The translations under genes and the position numbers were made by a program. A stretch of 50,720 nt of DNA from Coleofasciculus sp. FACHB-1120. GTDB taxonomy: Bacteria > Cyanobacteriota > Cyanobacteriia > Cyanobacteriales > FACHB-T130. The stretch is from assembly GCF_014698845.1 (NCBI RefSeq), contig NZ_JACJTV010000039.1, positions 1-50,720 on the forward strand. Direction: 5' to 3'. The notes beneath the pieces were generated by a model. That model made no database searches. It saw only the letters and a list, made by a program, of their open reading frames with translations, and was not told the origin of the DNA. Positions 1-7,674 of this stretch are shown one piece after another. Positions within the stretch are counted from its first letter, which is position 1. Each line of letters starts with the position of its first letter.

Positions 1-61
1 TGACCCCTGCCACAATCCCACTGTGGTCAATATCTTGTACTCTAATCTCAGATGCACTCAT
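1..61 (-). mobile_element. 5' end of an IS1634-like (DUF4277) transposase gene, cut by the window edge
   Basis: Read on the minus strand from an ATG at 59-61, twenty codons run off the left edge without a stop. The peptide starts MSASEIRVQDIDHSGIVAG, which matches my memory of the start of cyanobacterial DUF4277 transposases (short lead, EIRVQDIDHxGIVAG, then a conserved helical region). That family belongs to IS1634-type insertion sequences. Only the start is present, so neither the DDE core nor both element ends can be seen; the element boundary should lie somewhere in 62-200. The assignment rests on about 15 recognisable residues. Confidence 0.6.
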
Positions 62-439
62 GCATCAAAAATACAATAACTCCATGCCAAAACCTGCGGA
101 ATATGGGTTCTGAGTATTGGTTTTGAAAAGCTTTGTAACTAATCCCACACTGCCTTAAAACACAAATCGAAAATTTCTGTTTTCTGTAGTTTTACCGTGC
201 GTAGTTTAAACAAGCATTTCAGCAAAACTTCATCAAAGCTTCATCTTTTGAAAGAAAAGAGGCTGCTAATTAAAGAATTTGTAAAGATAGACTCTGACCG
301 AAAACCGTAGTGATAGTTCCTCCGTACAGTACACAGTCATTGTCAATCACCGTTAAAACTAAGCATATTCGCGTAGTTTTAGTTACTTGTTGAGCTTGGC
401 TGACAAAACTAGAAAAAATTAGCAGTCGGAGAACTACCC
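62..439. other. gene-free stretch between an IS start and a PEP-CTERM gene
   Basis: No convincing ORF is visible. The left part must contain the end of the insertion sequence that starts at 61 on the minus strand. The right part (about 330-439) is AT-rich and should hold the promoter of the PEP-CTERM gene; TTGTCA at 340-345 could be a -35 box, but no well-spaced -10 box is obvious. Confidence 0.4.
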
Positions 440-1348
440 ATGAAACTAGTTAAGCTTGGTACAGCGATCGCTGCATTAGCCGTAATTACGACGTTCGATC
501 TGCTCGGCGTTGCCAAATCTGTAGATGCAGCTACCATCAAGCTGATTGGTCTGAACGACGATAACAGCCTGGTTTTCTTTAACCGCAAACTTTCCAAGAT
601 TTCTAGCACAGTAAAGATTGCAGGGGTTGATGGGACTTTGCTAGGTATTGACTTTCGACCAGCCGATGGTCTCCTCTACGGTGTCACAGACAAGAACGGT
701 ATTTATACCATTGACACCACCACAGGTGCTGCGACTTTGGTAAGTAACCTCAGCACTACCTTCTCTGGAGGAGTCACGTCAGGATTTGACTTCAACCCAG
801 TACCTGACCGCCTGCGGCTTGTCGGTAGCAATGACCAAAACCTTCGCATCAACGTAGAGACTGGTGCAGTGATTACTGATGGAACCTTAGCCTATGCGGC
901 TGGCGATCCCAACTTCGGAGCTAACCCCAATATTACCGCTGCTGCCTACACTAATTCGTTTGCTGGGACAACTACAACCGCACTATACGGAATTGACTTT
1001 GCTCTCGACACATTGGTTCAGCAGAACCCGCCCAATGCTGGCATCCTGAACACGATAGGCTCCCTAGGTGTTGATTTCGGCGAAACTGGAGGCTTTGACA
1101 TTGTAACGACTAAAAAGGGAGGTACCATCGTCAATGATGCCTTCGCAGCTTCTGGGTCGAGCATTTACAGCATCAACTTGGGCACGGGTGCTGCTACGAC
1201 GCTGGGCAGTTTCAGTAGCGGGAGCGGCAATATTGTCGGTCTTGCTGCCACTTCCGTCCCTGAGCCTGGTACTGTTGGCTCTTTGCTCGGTTTCGGTGCG
1301 CTTGCCTTACTAAGTCGCAGCCGCCGTCGCGTCAAGTCGGCTAATTAA
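440..1348 (+). CDS. DUF4394 domain PEP-CTERM sorted exoprotein
   Basis: 302 residues. The N-terminal 31 residues look like a signal peptide (charged start, hydrophobic AIAALAVITTF stretch, small residues before ATIKL). The central region has the repeated layout of DUF4394 proteins: LLGIDFRPADGLLYGVT, SGFDFNPVPDRLRLVGS and ALYGIDFALDTLV, a beta-propeller-like segment. The C-terminus carries a PEP-CTERM sorting tag: VPEPGTVG, a hydrophobic helix, then SRSRRRVK. In this family the tag is processed by an exosortase, so the product is probably exported and released or anchored at the surface; no exosortase is in the window. It converges on asnS, with a strong hairpin between the two stops. GGAG about 10 nt upstream of the ATG supports the start. 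Confidence 0.85.
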   Translation: MKLVKLGTAIAALAVITTFDLLGVAKSVDAATIKLIGLNDDNSLVFFNRKLSKISSTVKIAGVDGTLLGIDFRPADGLLYGVTDKNGIYTIDTTTGAATLVSNLSTTFSGGVTSGFDFNPVPDRLRLVGSNDQNLRINVETGAVITDGTLAYAAGDPNFGANPNITAAAYTNSFAGTTTTALYGIDFALDTLVQQNPPNAGILNTIGSLGVDFGETGGFDIVTTKKGGTIVNDAFAASGSSIYSINLGTGAATTLGSFSSGSGNIVGLAATSVPEPGTVGSLLGFGALALLSRSRRRVKSAN

Positions 1349-1393
1349 TTATATTTGTCAGATTTCATACTCTGCCCGTGTGCTTTTTGGGCT

Positions 1394-1426
1394 TTCAGTA
1401 GGGTGGGCAATGCCCACCCTACTGAA
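1394..1426. terminator. perfect 15-bp hairpin between convergent stops (dispersed palindrome)
   Basis: Arms of 15 nt (1394-1408 and 1412-1426) around an AAT loop; the core is AGTAGGGTGGGC/GCCCACCCTACT. It lies after the PEP-CTERM stop and directly beside the asnS stop, so it can serve as a bidirectional terminator. A shorter relative sits at 32906-32930, which marks it as a dispersed repeat rather than a gene-specific terminator. Confidence 0.75.
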
Positions 1427-1427
1427 C

Positions 1428-2819
1428 TTAAAAATCCACAGTCAATGGTGCACGAGGGAAGGGGATCACATCTCGAATATTGCCCATTCCCGTCATAAAT
1501 TGCACTAAGCGTTCAAAGCCTAAGCCGAAGCCAGCGTGAGGAACGGTGCCATAGCGACGTAAATCGAGATACCACCAATAATCCGCTGGATTTAGCCCTT
1601 GAGCTTGAATGCGTCGTTCTAGCACATCCAGGCGTTCTTCGCGCTGCGATCCTCCAATAATTTCGCCAATTTTAGGAGCGAGAATATCCATTGCGCGGAC
1701 GGTTTTTTCATCGTCGCTCAAACGCATATAGAAGGCTTTAATTTCTACTGGGTAGTCGGTGAGGATGACAGGTTTTTTAAAGACTTCTTCAGCTAAATAG
1801 CGTTCGTGTTCTGACTGCAAATCCAAGCCCCATTTGACGGGATACTCGAATTTTTTATCGGCTTTTTCCAAAAGCGCGATCGCATCCGTGTAAGTCAACC
1901 GTTCAAACTCGTTGTTAATGATATTGTCCGCTGTAGCAAGAACGGAATTATCAATTCGCTGGTTAAAAAACTCCATATCTTCAGGACACGTATCCAGCAC
2001 ATACTTGAAAACGTGCTTCAGGAAGGCTTCGGCTAAGTCCATATTGCCTTCTAAATCGCAGAAAGCCATTTCTGGTTCTACCATCCAAAATTCTGCCAAG
2101 TGGCGAGAAGTATTGGAATTTTCTGCTCGGAAGGTGGGGCCAAAAGTATAAACATTGCTGAATGCCATTGCCATGACTTCCGCTTCCAGTTGTCCGCTGA
2201 CGGTGAGATAGGCAGGGCGTCCAAAAAAGTCTTTGCTGTAATCAATCTCCTGAGCGTTTGTGCGGGGGATATCCTTCAGGTTGAGGTTGGTGACGGTAAA
2301 CATCTCTCCCGCCCCTTCACAGTCGCTAGCGCTGATAATCGGGGTATGAACCCAGAGGAATCCTCGCTCTTGAAAGAATTGGTGAATTGCATAGGAACAG
2401 GCATTGCGGACGCGGAAGACGGCACCAAAGGAATTAGTGCGCGATCGCAAATGTCCAATTGTTCGCAAAAACTCAAATGAGTGACGTTTCTTTTGCAGCG
2501 GATAAGTTTCGGGATCGGCTTCCCCGTAAACTTTCACCGTTTCTGCCTTCAGCTCAATCCGCTGTCCTTTTGCTGGAGACTCTACCAGCACACCTGCAAC
2601 TTCTACAGAAGCACCCGTGTTCAGCTGTTTAATGATGTTTCCATAATCTGATAAATCCGGATTGAGTACAACTTGGAGGTTCGCCATTGATGAGCCATCG
2701 TTGACTTCAACAAAGGCACATTCTTTCAATTCTCGCTTCGTTCGTACCCAGCCTTTGATCGTCAGCGGCTCATCTGGCTGACCATTTCGCAATATGTCTG
2801 CAATCCGTCGAGTCACCAT
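1428..2819 (-). CDS. asnS: asparaginyl-tRNA synthetase
   Basis: 463 residues, full length for the family. Cytoplasmic class IIb synthetase that charges tRNA-Asn with asparagine using ATP. The N-terminal ~100 residues form the anticodon-binding OB fold ([23 protein letters not shown]). The catalytic core shows class II motif 1 ([10 protein letters not shown]), motif 2 ([22 protein letters not shown] region, where AEFWM distinguishes AsnRS) and motif 3 ([12 protein letters not shown]) near the C-terminus. The start is the ATG at 2817-2819, which gives the usual [10 protein letters not shown] beginning. A gene for direct charging suggests asparagine is not made solely by tRNA-dependent amidation. 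The direct repeat TTGTTATCTG (twice, 2821-2840) lies immediately upstream. Confidence 0.96.
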   Translation of the reverse strand: MVTRRIADILRNGQPDEPLTIKGWVRTKRELKECAFVEVNDGSSMANLQVVLNPDLSDYGNIIKQLNTGASVEVAGVLVESPAKGQRIELKAETVKVYGEADPETYPLQKKRHSFEFLRTIGHLRSRTNSFGAVFRVRNACSYAIHQFFQERGFLWVHTPIISASDCEGAGEMFTVTNLNLKDIPRTNAQEIDYSKDFFGRPAYLTVSGQLEAEVMAMAFSNVYTFGPTFRAENSNTSRHLAEFWMVEPEMAFCDLEGNMDLAEAFLKHVFKYVLDTCPEDMEFFNQRIDNSVLATADNIINNEFERLTYTDAIALLEKADKKFEYPVKWGLDLQSEHERYLAEEVFKKPVILTDYPVEIKAFYMRLSDDEKTVRAMDILAPKIGEIIGGSQREERLDVLERRIQAQGLNPADYWWYLDLRRYGTVPHAGFGLGFERLVQFMTGMGNIRDVIPFPRAPLTVDF

Positions 2820-2944
2820 GTTGTTATCTGTTGTTATCTGCTAAGTGAAGGTTTTCGATAGTTAAAGAGTTGAAAATTGAAGGTTGAAGGTTTAACTTTC
2901 AACTTGCCACCCTTCAACTTGCCACCTTTTCAACCTGCTAACCC

Positions 2945-3319
2945 CTACCCAGCGCAGGACTTCAAGATCCAGCCTACAACAATGCCAAGCCCTGCAAAGC
3001 GGACAGCTTGCCAAAAAGGTTCCTTTAAACTGTCCCAAGAAAATAGACGACTTTCTAAGTTAAGTTCTATAGTATCCAGCTCTTCTTTGATGCGCCGCAG
3101 CTCGACTTGCAGTTGTCGCTGCTGAGAAAGCCTTTGTTCCTTTTTTATCTCGTCTAATCGCTGCTGGAGTTCTGCTTGCCGTTGCTGGTCTTGTTGCACT
3201 TGGGCATAGCGTTCTTTGAGATCGGCAAGCGAAGTCTCAACTTCCAAGAGCGATCGCTCAAATTGCTCTTGATCCCCAAGTGGGGGCGATGGATCTGATC
3301 CTTTGGGACGGCGCGGCAT
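2945..3319 (-). CDS. small coiled-coil protein with C-terminal membrane helix
   Basis: 124 residues with three visible parts: a short charged, proline-containing N-terminus (MPRRPKGSDPSPP), a long Gln/Glu/Arg-rich heptad-like coiled coil at about residues 18-95, and a hydrophobic C-terminal helix (FAGLGIVVGWILKSCAG). This suggests a tail-anchored or C-terminally membrane-bound scaffold facing the cytoplasm. I recall similar short proteins in many cyanobacteria but know no function. It is divergent from the next gene with only 37 bp between the start codons, so both promoters must overlap or lie within the neighbouring genes. Confidence 0.75.
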   Translation of the reverse strand: MPRRPKGSDPSPPLGDQEQFERSLLEVETSLADLKERYAQVQQDQQRQAELQQRLDEIKKEQRLSQQRQLQVELRRIKEELDTIELNLESRLFSWDSLKEPFWQAVRFAGLGIVVGWILKSCAG

Positions 3320-3356
3320 ACAGTAGAGTAGGGATAAATGCGAGTCTATCTTCAGT

Positions 3357-3638
3357 ATGTCTCAACCGACCCAGCTTTCTAAAACCTCTGCCTTGAATGA
3401 CCTGAGTACCTTGGAACTGGCTCAGGCTCTGGCAGAACGCTTGAGTATTCACCCCAATGATTGGCATCGGCTCAAGTCTAACCGCAAAGTTCGCGCTGGC
3501 GAACAAGCCGTCGCCGCACTGGTATTTCTCCTGAAAGATCAACCGGAAGAAGCTTTGGTGCGCTTTCAGCAGGCTTCCGGCTGGCTGGACAAATCTATCT
3601 CAGCACCGCCTTGCCCAACTCATGGACACAGCCGTTAG
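3357..3638 (+). CDS. small conserved cyanobacterial protein (DUF6439-like)
   Basis: 93 residues, soluble, mostly helical. The core LSTLELAQALAERLSIHPNDWHRLKSNRKVRAGEQ followed by ALVFLLKDQPEEALVRFQQA is, as far as I recall, the signature of a small cyanobacteria-specific family (DUF6439). Function is unknown; the EEALxRFQQAxGWLD segment resembles a single TPR-like helix pair. The stop codon sits in a 16-bp tandem repeat (3633-3660) that also supplies the stop of the convergent ATPase gene. Confidence 0.8.
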   Translation: MSQPTQLSKTSALNDLSTLELAQALAERLSIHPNDWHRLKSNRKVRAGEQAVAALVFLLKDQPEEALVRFQQASGWLDKSISAPPCPTHGHSR

Positions 3639-3650
3639 AAAAGCCGGACG

Positions 3651-4100
3651 TTAGAAAAGCAGGGGTTGCCGGAAGCGATTTTTGACTTGCTTGCAGAGTC
3701 TAAGTTCTGTTCCCTGGTGGTTCCAGTGGACTTGATCGAAGATTTGGTGGAGGATACACATCCCTCTGCCGCTTTCTGCTTCATCGTCAGGGAGATGTTG
3801 TTCTGGGTCAGAATGGCAATCACAGGGGGGAGAAAAGCCTGTCCCTTCGTCTGAAATCACCCACCAGTATTGTCCTTCTACCATTGAAAAGCGGACGGAC
3901 ACGGTCTTTCCGGGATCTAGCTTATTGCCGTGTTTTGCTGCATTGACTAGCGCCTCTTGCAGCCCTAGCCGAATTTCTGCTTGCCACCGGGATGGAATCT
4001 GAGCTAACAGAAGATCCAGGACGGGACAAAGGTAGAGGGTAGAAGCGAAGCTTATTGTGCCCCAAGTTCGCCTTACCGGACGCTGTGAGATAGCAATCAC
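3651..4100 (-). CDS. RsbW-type serine-kinase/anti-sigma ATPase domain protein
   Basis: 149 residues; a single GHKL ATPase domain (HATPase_c_2). Visible boxes: N box EALVNAAKHGNKLD (about residues 48-61), G1 box SDEGTGFSPP (about 83-92) and G2 box GRGMCILHQIFD (about 111-122). In this family such stand-alone domains bind ATP and regulate sigma factors or phosphorylate anti-anti-sigma (STAS) proteins on serine. No partner STAS protein, PP2C phosphatase or sigma factor is adjacent. The start codon is GTG at 4098-4100; an internal ATG would remove the first strand. About 110-150 bp upstream are three copies of TGCGTACAA that could be operator sites. Confidence 0.85.
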   Translation of the reverse strand: MIAISQRPVRRTWGTISFASTLYLCPVLDLLLAQIPSRWQAEIRLGLQEALVNAAKHGNKLDPGKTVSVRFSMVEGQYWWVISDEGTGFSPPCDCHSDPEQHLPDDEAESGRGMCILHQIFDQVHWNHQGTELRLCKQVKNRFRQPLLF

Positions 4101-4550
4101 TCAAAAAACCTCTAGACTTTCATTCAATAGAATTAACAGTCAGATGCCGAAGGGTATGCGCGTAGCGCTATACAGCTTTGATACGAGTAGTTTTGGACTC
4201 ATCTTGTGCGTACAACATCTCTTGCGTACAATTCAGGTGCGTACAATTAGGGGAATCACAGGTAGATTCGAGATAATGTCCAGGTTTAAATACACCTATC
4301 GCTAAGCATTAATCATTGCGTATTTGTCCGGTATTCTCTTTTTTTAATCGAGAGATACCAACTGCATTTTTCCGTTAGATTACTTGGCAAATTGCTAGCT
4401 TTCTGACGGATACGAATAATTTGCTAACTTCTGACCTCTAGAGGAGTGCTTTTTATCCCGAAATTTGTCGGGCAAACCACTTTCTTCATTGTAACAAAAT
4501 CTTCTAAAAAAGCCACCCCAACGCTTAGTCAAGTACGCTACAAAAGGCTG
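4101..4550. other. gene-free stretch upstream of the anti-sigma ATPase gene
   Basis: 450 bp between the GTG start at 4100 and the rlmD stop at 4551. No credible ORF. It contains the three spaced TGCGTACAA repeats (4207-4246) and a weak CCCGA/TCGGG hairpin at about 4458-4473. The promoter of the ATPase gene must lie here. Confidence 0.45.
4207..4246. promoter_or_regulatory. three phased direct repeats TGCGTACAA
   Basis: Exact 9-mers start at 4207, 4223 and 4238, that is with 16 and 15 bp periods. The first also forms a short dyad with the flank (TTGTGCGTACAA). The array is 107-150 bp upstream of the anti-sigma ATPase start, a suitable distance for an activator or repressor. The binding protein is unknown. 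Confidence 0.4.
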
Positions 4551-5978
4551 TTATTGGCGCACAAGAACGGCAGCACATTCAACGTGAGACGTTTGGGGGA
4601 AGAAATCAGCGGGTTGTACGCGGGTTAACTTATAGCCGCCCGATTGGCACAATAATTTGAGATCGCGGGCTAGGGTAGCGGGTTTACAGCTGACGTAGAC
4701 AATCCGACTCGGCTGAATTTCTAAGAGGGTTTCTAAGACATCACGACCGCCCTTGGGATGTCCTGGGCTAACGCATCCTTGACGTGGGGGATCGAGCAAT
4801 ACAATATCTGGCTTCACTTCCAGCGTGGGCAGCAACGTCTCCACCGTCCCTTCATAAAACTTTACATTTGTGATGTGATTCAATTGGGCATTGAGAGTCG
4901 CTTGCTCTACTGCTTCTGGCTGCATCTCCAAACCAATCGCCTGCTTTACCTTCTGGGCTAATGGCAAGGTTAACGTGCCAATGCCGCAGTAGGCATCTAC
5001 TAGCACCTCATTGCCTTGCAGATCCAGTTCATCAGCGATCGCTTGTAACAGCGCTTCAGCTTGCTCTGTATAAACTTGAAAAAAGGTGTCAGGACGTACT
5101 TGGAACTGTAAACCGGCAAATTCCTCACGCAAGTAAGGTTGTCCGGCGATACAGCGGGTTTCCCTGCCAAAAATTGCATTCGTGCGATCGGGATTGCAGT
5201 TCAGCGAGACGCCTACTAGCTGGGGGTACCGAGTTAACCACTTCTGAGCTTGGACATCGATCCCGGCGAGATTCCAATCTTTGACGACCAAGGTTAGCAA
5301 CATTTCGCCCGTGCGTCGCCCAATCCGCAGCCCTAGGTGACGGATTTTCCCTCGGTGAAGTTTTTCGTCGTAAATTCCCCAACCCCGCTCCTGGATGTCT
5401 TGCTTGACTTCTGCCAGCAAGGGATTCAGACGCGAGTCTTGAACCGGGCATTGATTCAAATTAATCAGGTGGTGGCTGCCTTTTTGGTAGTAACCTGCTT
5501 GTACTTGACCAGTGGATGACCGTTTTACCGGATAGGTGGCTTTGTTGCGATAGCCCAAAGAATCGGCAACTGCCAGGACGGGATCGACGGTTGGCTGAGC
5601 GATCCCGCCAATGCGTTCTAAGGCTTGGATTACCTGATTTCTCTTGGCTTCTAGCTGGTGCTGGTAGTCAATATGCTGCCACTGACAGCCCCCACACTTA
5701 TCTGCCACGATGCAGGATGGACGGATGCGATCGCTAGATGCTTCCAATATCTCATCCAATTTGCCGTGGGCATATTGAGGTTTGACTCGCACTAAGCGCA
5801 CGCGAACGCGATCGCCCGGAACTGTATCCGGGACAAAAATCACCCGACCCCCCAAACGACCCACCCCGTCACCGCTGTCACTGAGATCGCTGATGATTAC
5901 TTCCACCCGTTGACCTTGTTGCCAAAGGTCTTCACCCGCCTCGTTAGAACCTGTCTTTAGTGATTTTGTTAGTGACAT
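4551..5978 (-). CDS. rlmD: 23S rRNA (uracil-5-)-methyltransferase, RlmD/RlmCD type
   Basis: 475 residues. S-adenosylmethionine-dependent enzyme making 5-methyluridine in RNA; cytoplasmic. An N-terminal TRAM domain covers about residues 22-80 (QGQRVEVIISDLSDSGDGVGRLGGRVIFVPDTVPGD). Next is the iron-sulfur cysteine cluster (C-x5-C-x2-CQWQHIDYQHQLEAKRNQV; a fourth Cys is in NLNQCPVQDSR). The methyltransferase core shows the SAM-binding VDAYCGIGTLTLPLAQ, the DPPRQGC motif and the catalytic-cysteine region VYVSCKPATLARDL. The start is the ATG at 5976-5978. It is divergent from apcD with 75 bp between. TrmA-family members are hard to separate by site specificity, so the exact target uridine is not certain. 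Confidence 0.9.
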   Translation of the reverse strand: MSLTKSLKTGSNEAGEDLWQQGQRVEVIISDLSDSGDGVGRLGGRVIFVPDTVPGDRVRVRLVRVKPQYAHGKLDEILEASSDRIRPSCIVADKCGGCQWQHIDYQHQLEAKRNQVIQALERIGGIAQPTVDPVLAVADSLGYRNKATYPVKRSSTGQVQAGYYQKGSHHLINLNQCPVQDSRLNPLLAEVKQDIQERGWGIYDEKLHRGKIRHLGLRIGRRTGEMLLTLVVKDWNLAGIDVQAQKWLTRYPQLVGVSLNCNPDRTNAIFGRETRCIAGQPYLREEFAGLQFQVRPDTFFQVYTEQAEALLQAIADELDLQGNEVLVDAYCGIGTLTLPLAQKVKQAIGLEMQPEAVEQATLNAQLNHITNVKFYEGTVETLLPTLEVKPDIVLLDPPRQGCVSPGHPKGGRDVLETLLEIQPSRIVYVSCKPATLARDLKLLCQSGGYKLTRVQPADFFPQTSHVECAAVLVRQ

Positions 5979-6053
5979 ATTATCTCTGTCTCTTTATTTG
6001 TGTCCCACCGACTCGTTAAACTACGAATGATATTCTGAATCATCCCGATAATC

Positions 6054-6539
6054 ATGAGTGTAGTTAGCCAAGTTATTCTCAAAGCAGACGACGAACTTCG
6101 TTACCCCAGTAGTGGCGAACTCAACAGCATCAAAGATTTTTTGCAAACTGGCGAACAGCGGGTGCGTATCGCCAACACGCTGGCTGAAAATGAGAAAAAA
6201 ATTGTTCAAGAATCCAGTAAGCAGCTCTGGCAAAAACGCCCTGACTTCATCGCGCCAGGGGGGAATGCGTACGGAGAGCGGCAACGGGCGCTATGCCTGC
6301 GGGATTACGGCTGGTACTTGCGTCTAATTACCTACGGAGTTCTTTCCGGTGACAAGGAACCGATTGAAAAAATTGGTTTGATTGGCGTGCGGGAAATGTA
6401 TAACTCCCTCGGCGTTCCTGTCCCAGGCATGGTTGAATCCATCCGTTGCTTGAAAAAAGCCTCCCTCGACTTACTCAGCGAGGATGATGCAATAGCCGCG
6501 GCTCCTTATTTCGACTACATCATTCAATCCATGTCCTGA
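6054..6539 (+). CDS. apcD: allophycocyanin alpha-B subunit (terminal emitter)
   Basis: 161 residues, the exact family length, beginning [18 protein letters not shown]. Phycobiliprotein of the phycobilisome core on the stromal face of thylakoids. ApcD is a low-energy emitter that passes excitation from the core toward the photosystems (particularly PSI) and takes part in state transitions. The phycocyanobilin attachment cysteine is Cys81 in [14 protein letters not shown]. ApcD rather than ApcA is indicated by the [17 protein letters not shown] start and the C-terminal [13 protein letters not shown]. It stands alone, as usual for apcD, away from apcAB. A perfect hairpin with a T-rich tail follows. 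Confidence 0.97.
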   Translation: MSVVSQVILKADDELRYPSSGELNSIKDFLQTGEQRVRIANTLAENEKKIVQESSKQLWQKRPDFIAPGGNAYGERQRALCLRDYGWYLRLITYGVLSGDKEPIEKIGLIGVREMYNSLGVPVPGMVESIRCLKKASLDLLSEDDAIAAAPYFDYIIQSMS

Positions 6540-6573
6540 TTCTATCGCTATCGACTAGAACATGCGATCGCAG

Positions 6574-6612
6574 GTGAAGAAGAAGGATTCTTCTTCACTT
6601 GTTGTCTTTATG
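6574..6612 (+). terminator. intrinsic terminator of apcD
   Basis: Perfect 11-bp stem GTGAAGAAGAA/TTCTTCTTCAC (6574-6584 and 6588-6598) with a 3-nt loop, followed by TTGTTGTCTTTAT. It lies 35 bp after the apcD stop. Confidence 0.75.
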
Positions 6613-6747
6613 CTTATAGCAACAAAAAACCGACAGTCTCTCTACAGAATCTGTCGGCTCGTCGTGTGTTCCCTATTGATGACTCGGCTAGAGTTCAGTC
6701 GTCTCTTAGTATGACCACTCAGCCAAAAAGGGAGAACGATATCGATC

Positions 6748-6781
6748 ATCATCATCTGTGATTACAATCACAGATGATGAT
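6748..6781. promoter_or_regulatory. perfect 16-bp dyad with 2-nt centre
   Basis: Arms ATCATCATCTGTGATT (6748-6763) and its exact reverse complement (6766-6781) around AC. No T run follows, so an operator or cruciform is more likely than a terminator. It lies about 180 bp before the preferred start of the following membrane-protein gene. Confidence 0.45.
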
Positions 6782-6958
6782 AGCTCACAAATGCGTAGGG
6801 CAAAGTTGCAGGCAAAGCAGGAGTGCCTGGAGCGATCGCCCAAAAGACGAAGAATCTCCCCAGCCTGGATAAAAGCTGAAAAAAAGACCAATAGTTTGCT
6901 AGCGCAGTGTACACTCGTGATACGGGATGTTTACGCCAAAGGGAGCGCAATTAATGGA

Positions 6959-7396
6959 ATGTCTTTCCTGAAGAGATTGCCTAGAACTACCCTGGCGCTG
7001 CTTCTGGGTACTTATGGTGTATACGGCTGGTTGTTTTCCTCTACATATACCACGGAGATTTTGCTATTAGAGACAGCCTTAGTTTTCTTGATATCCTTGT
7101 TTTTAACCGCTCCTATCAGGCTTTTAAGAATCTTTTTTGCCCGTTGGATGAATTCGGATACCAGAGCGTTTATTTCAGTCATAGCCGGAGCGTTGGCTGG
7201 AGTGTTCATCCTCAGCTGGATTAATGTTTTCTCCAATATTTTTGTTTTACTCTCAGCAGGTGCCCTAGCTAGGCTCGACCTTCAAACTTCTAAATTCAAT
7301 GCAGTGCAAGCTTTTTGGATTCTCCTTATCGTATCGTTGAGTGGGTTTGGTTTAGGCTTGATAATAAATCGTTTGATCCTGAATCCATCTTCTTAA
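6959..7396 (+). CDS. hypothetical integral membrane protein
   Basis: 145 residues from the ATG at 6959. Four hydrophobic segments can be picked out: TTLALLLGTYGVYGWLF, ILLLETALVFLISLFLTAP, FISVIAGALAGVFILSWI with the next IFVLLSAGA, and ILLIVSLSGFGLGLIIN. The frame stays open upstream to a GTG at 6758, which would add 67 charged residues. I prefer the ATG because the longer version would begin inside a perfect palindrome and its extra segment has no family features; the long form remains possible. A hairpin with a T-rich tail (7430-7475) follows. I do not recognise a family. Confidence 0.55.
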   Translation: MSFLKRLPRTTLALLLGTYGVYGWLFSSTYTTEILLLETALVFLISLFLTAPIRLLRIFFARWMNSDTRAFISVIAGALAGVFILSWINVFSNIFVLLSAGALARLDLQTSKFNAVQAFWILLIVSLSGFGLGLIINRLILNPSS

Positions 7397-7429
7397 CCAA
7401 CAGCACCATCAGCTTCTGTTTTGACTTTA

Positions 7430-7475
7430 AAAGGTGCAATAACATACATTGCAGCCTATCGCACCTTTATTTTCT
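7430..7475 (+). terminator. probable terminator after the membrane-protein gene
   Basis: AAAGGTGC (7430-7437) pairs with GCACCTTT (7461-7468), with a GCAAT/ATTGC pairing possible inside the loop, followed by ATTTTCTCTC. It is 33 bp after the stop. Confidence 0.55.
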
Positions 7476-7674
7476 CTCAATGGACACTGTAAATACCGTC
7501 ACACAGGGCGAGTCGATAGGTGCTAGATTTCTGGAAACTAGAGTAAGCGTTTAACTGTCCTCTTGCTCTACAGCAGTCTTGCTGTGGGGCAGTTTTGTTT
7601 TTGGCTCCAAAAGCTGAAGTAATGGATAGGGACGCGATCTCGCCTCTTCCCGTAAAATCTGCCGCGTGATCGCC

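Noticed and set aside
4207-4246. TGCGTACAA repeats as replication iterons
   Set aside because: Only three copies, no replication-protein gene and no AT-rich unwinding region next to them in a chromosomal context.
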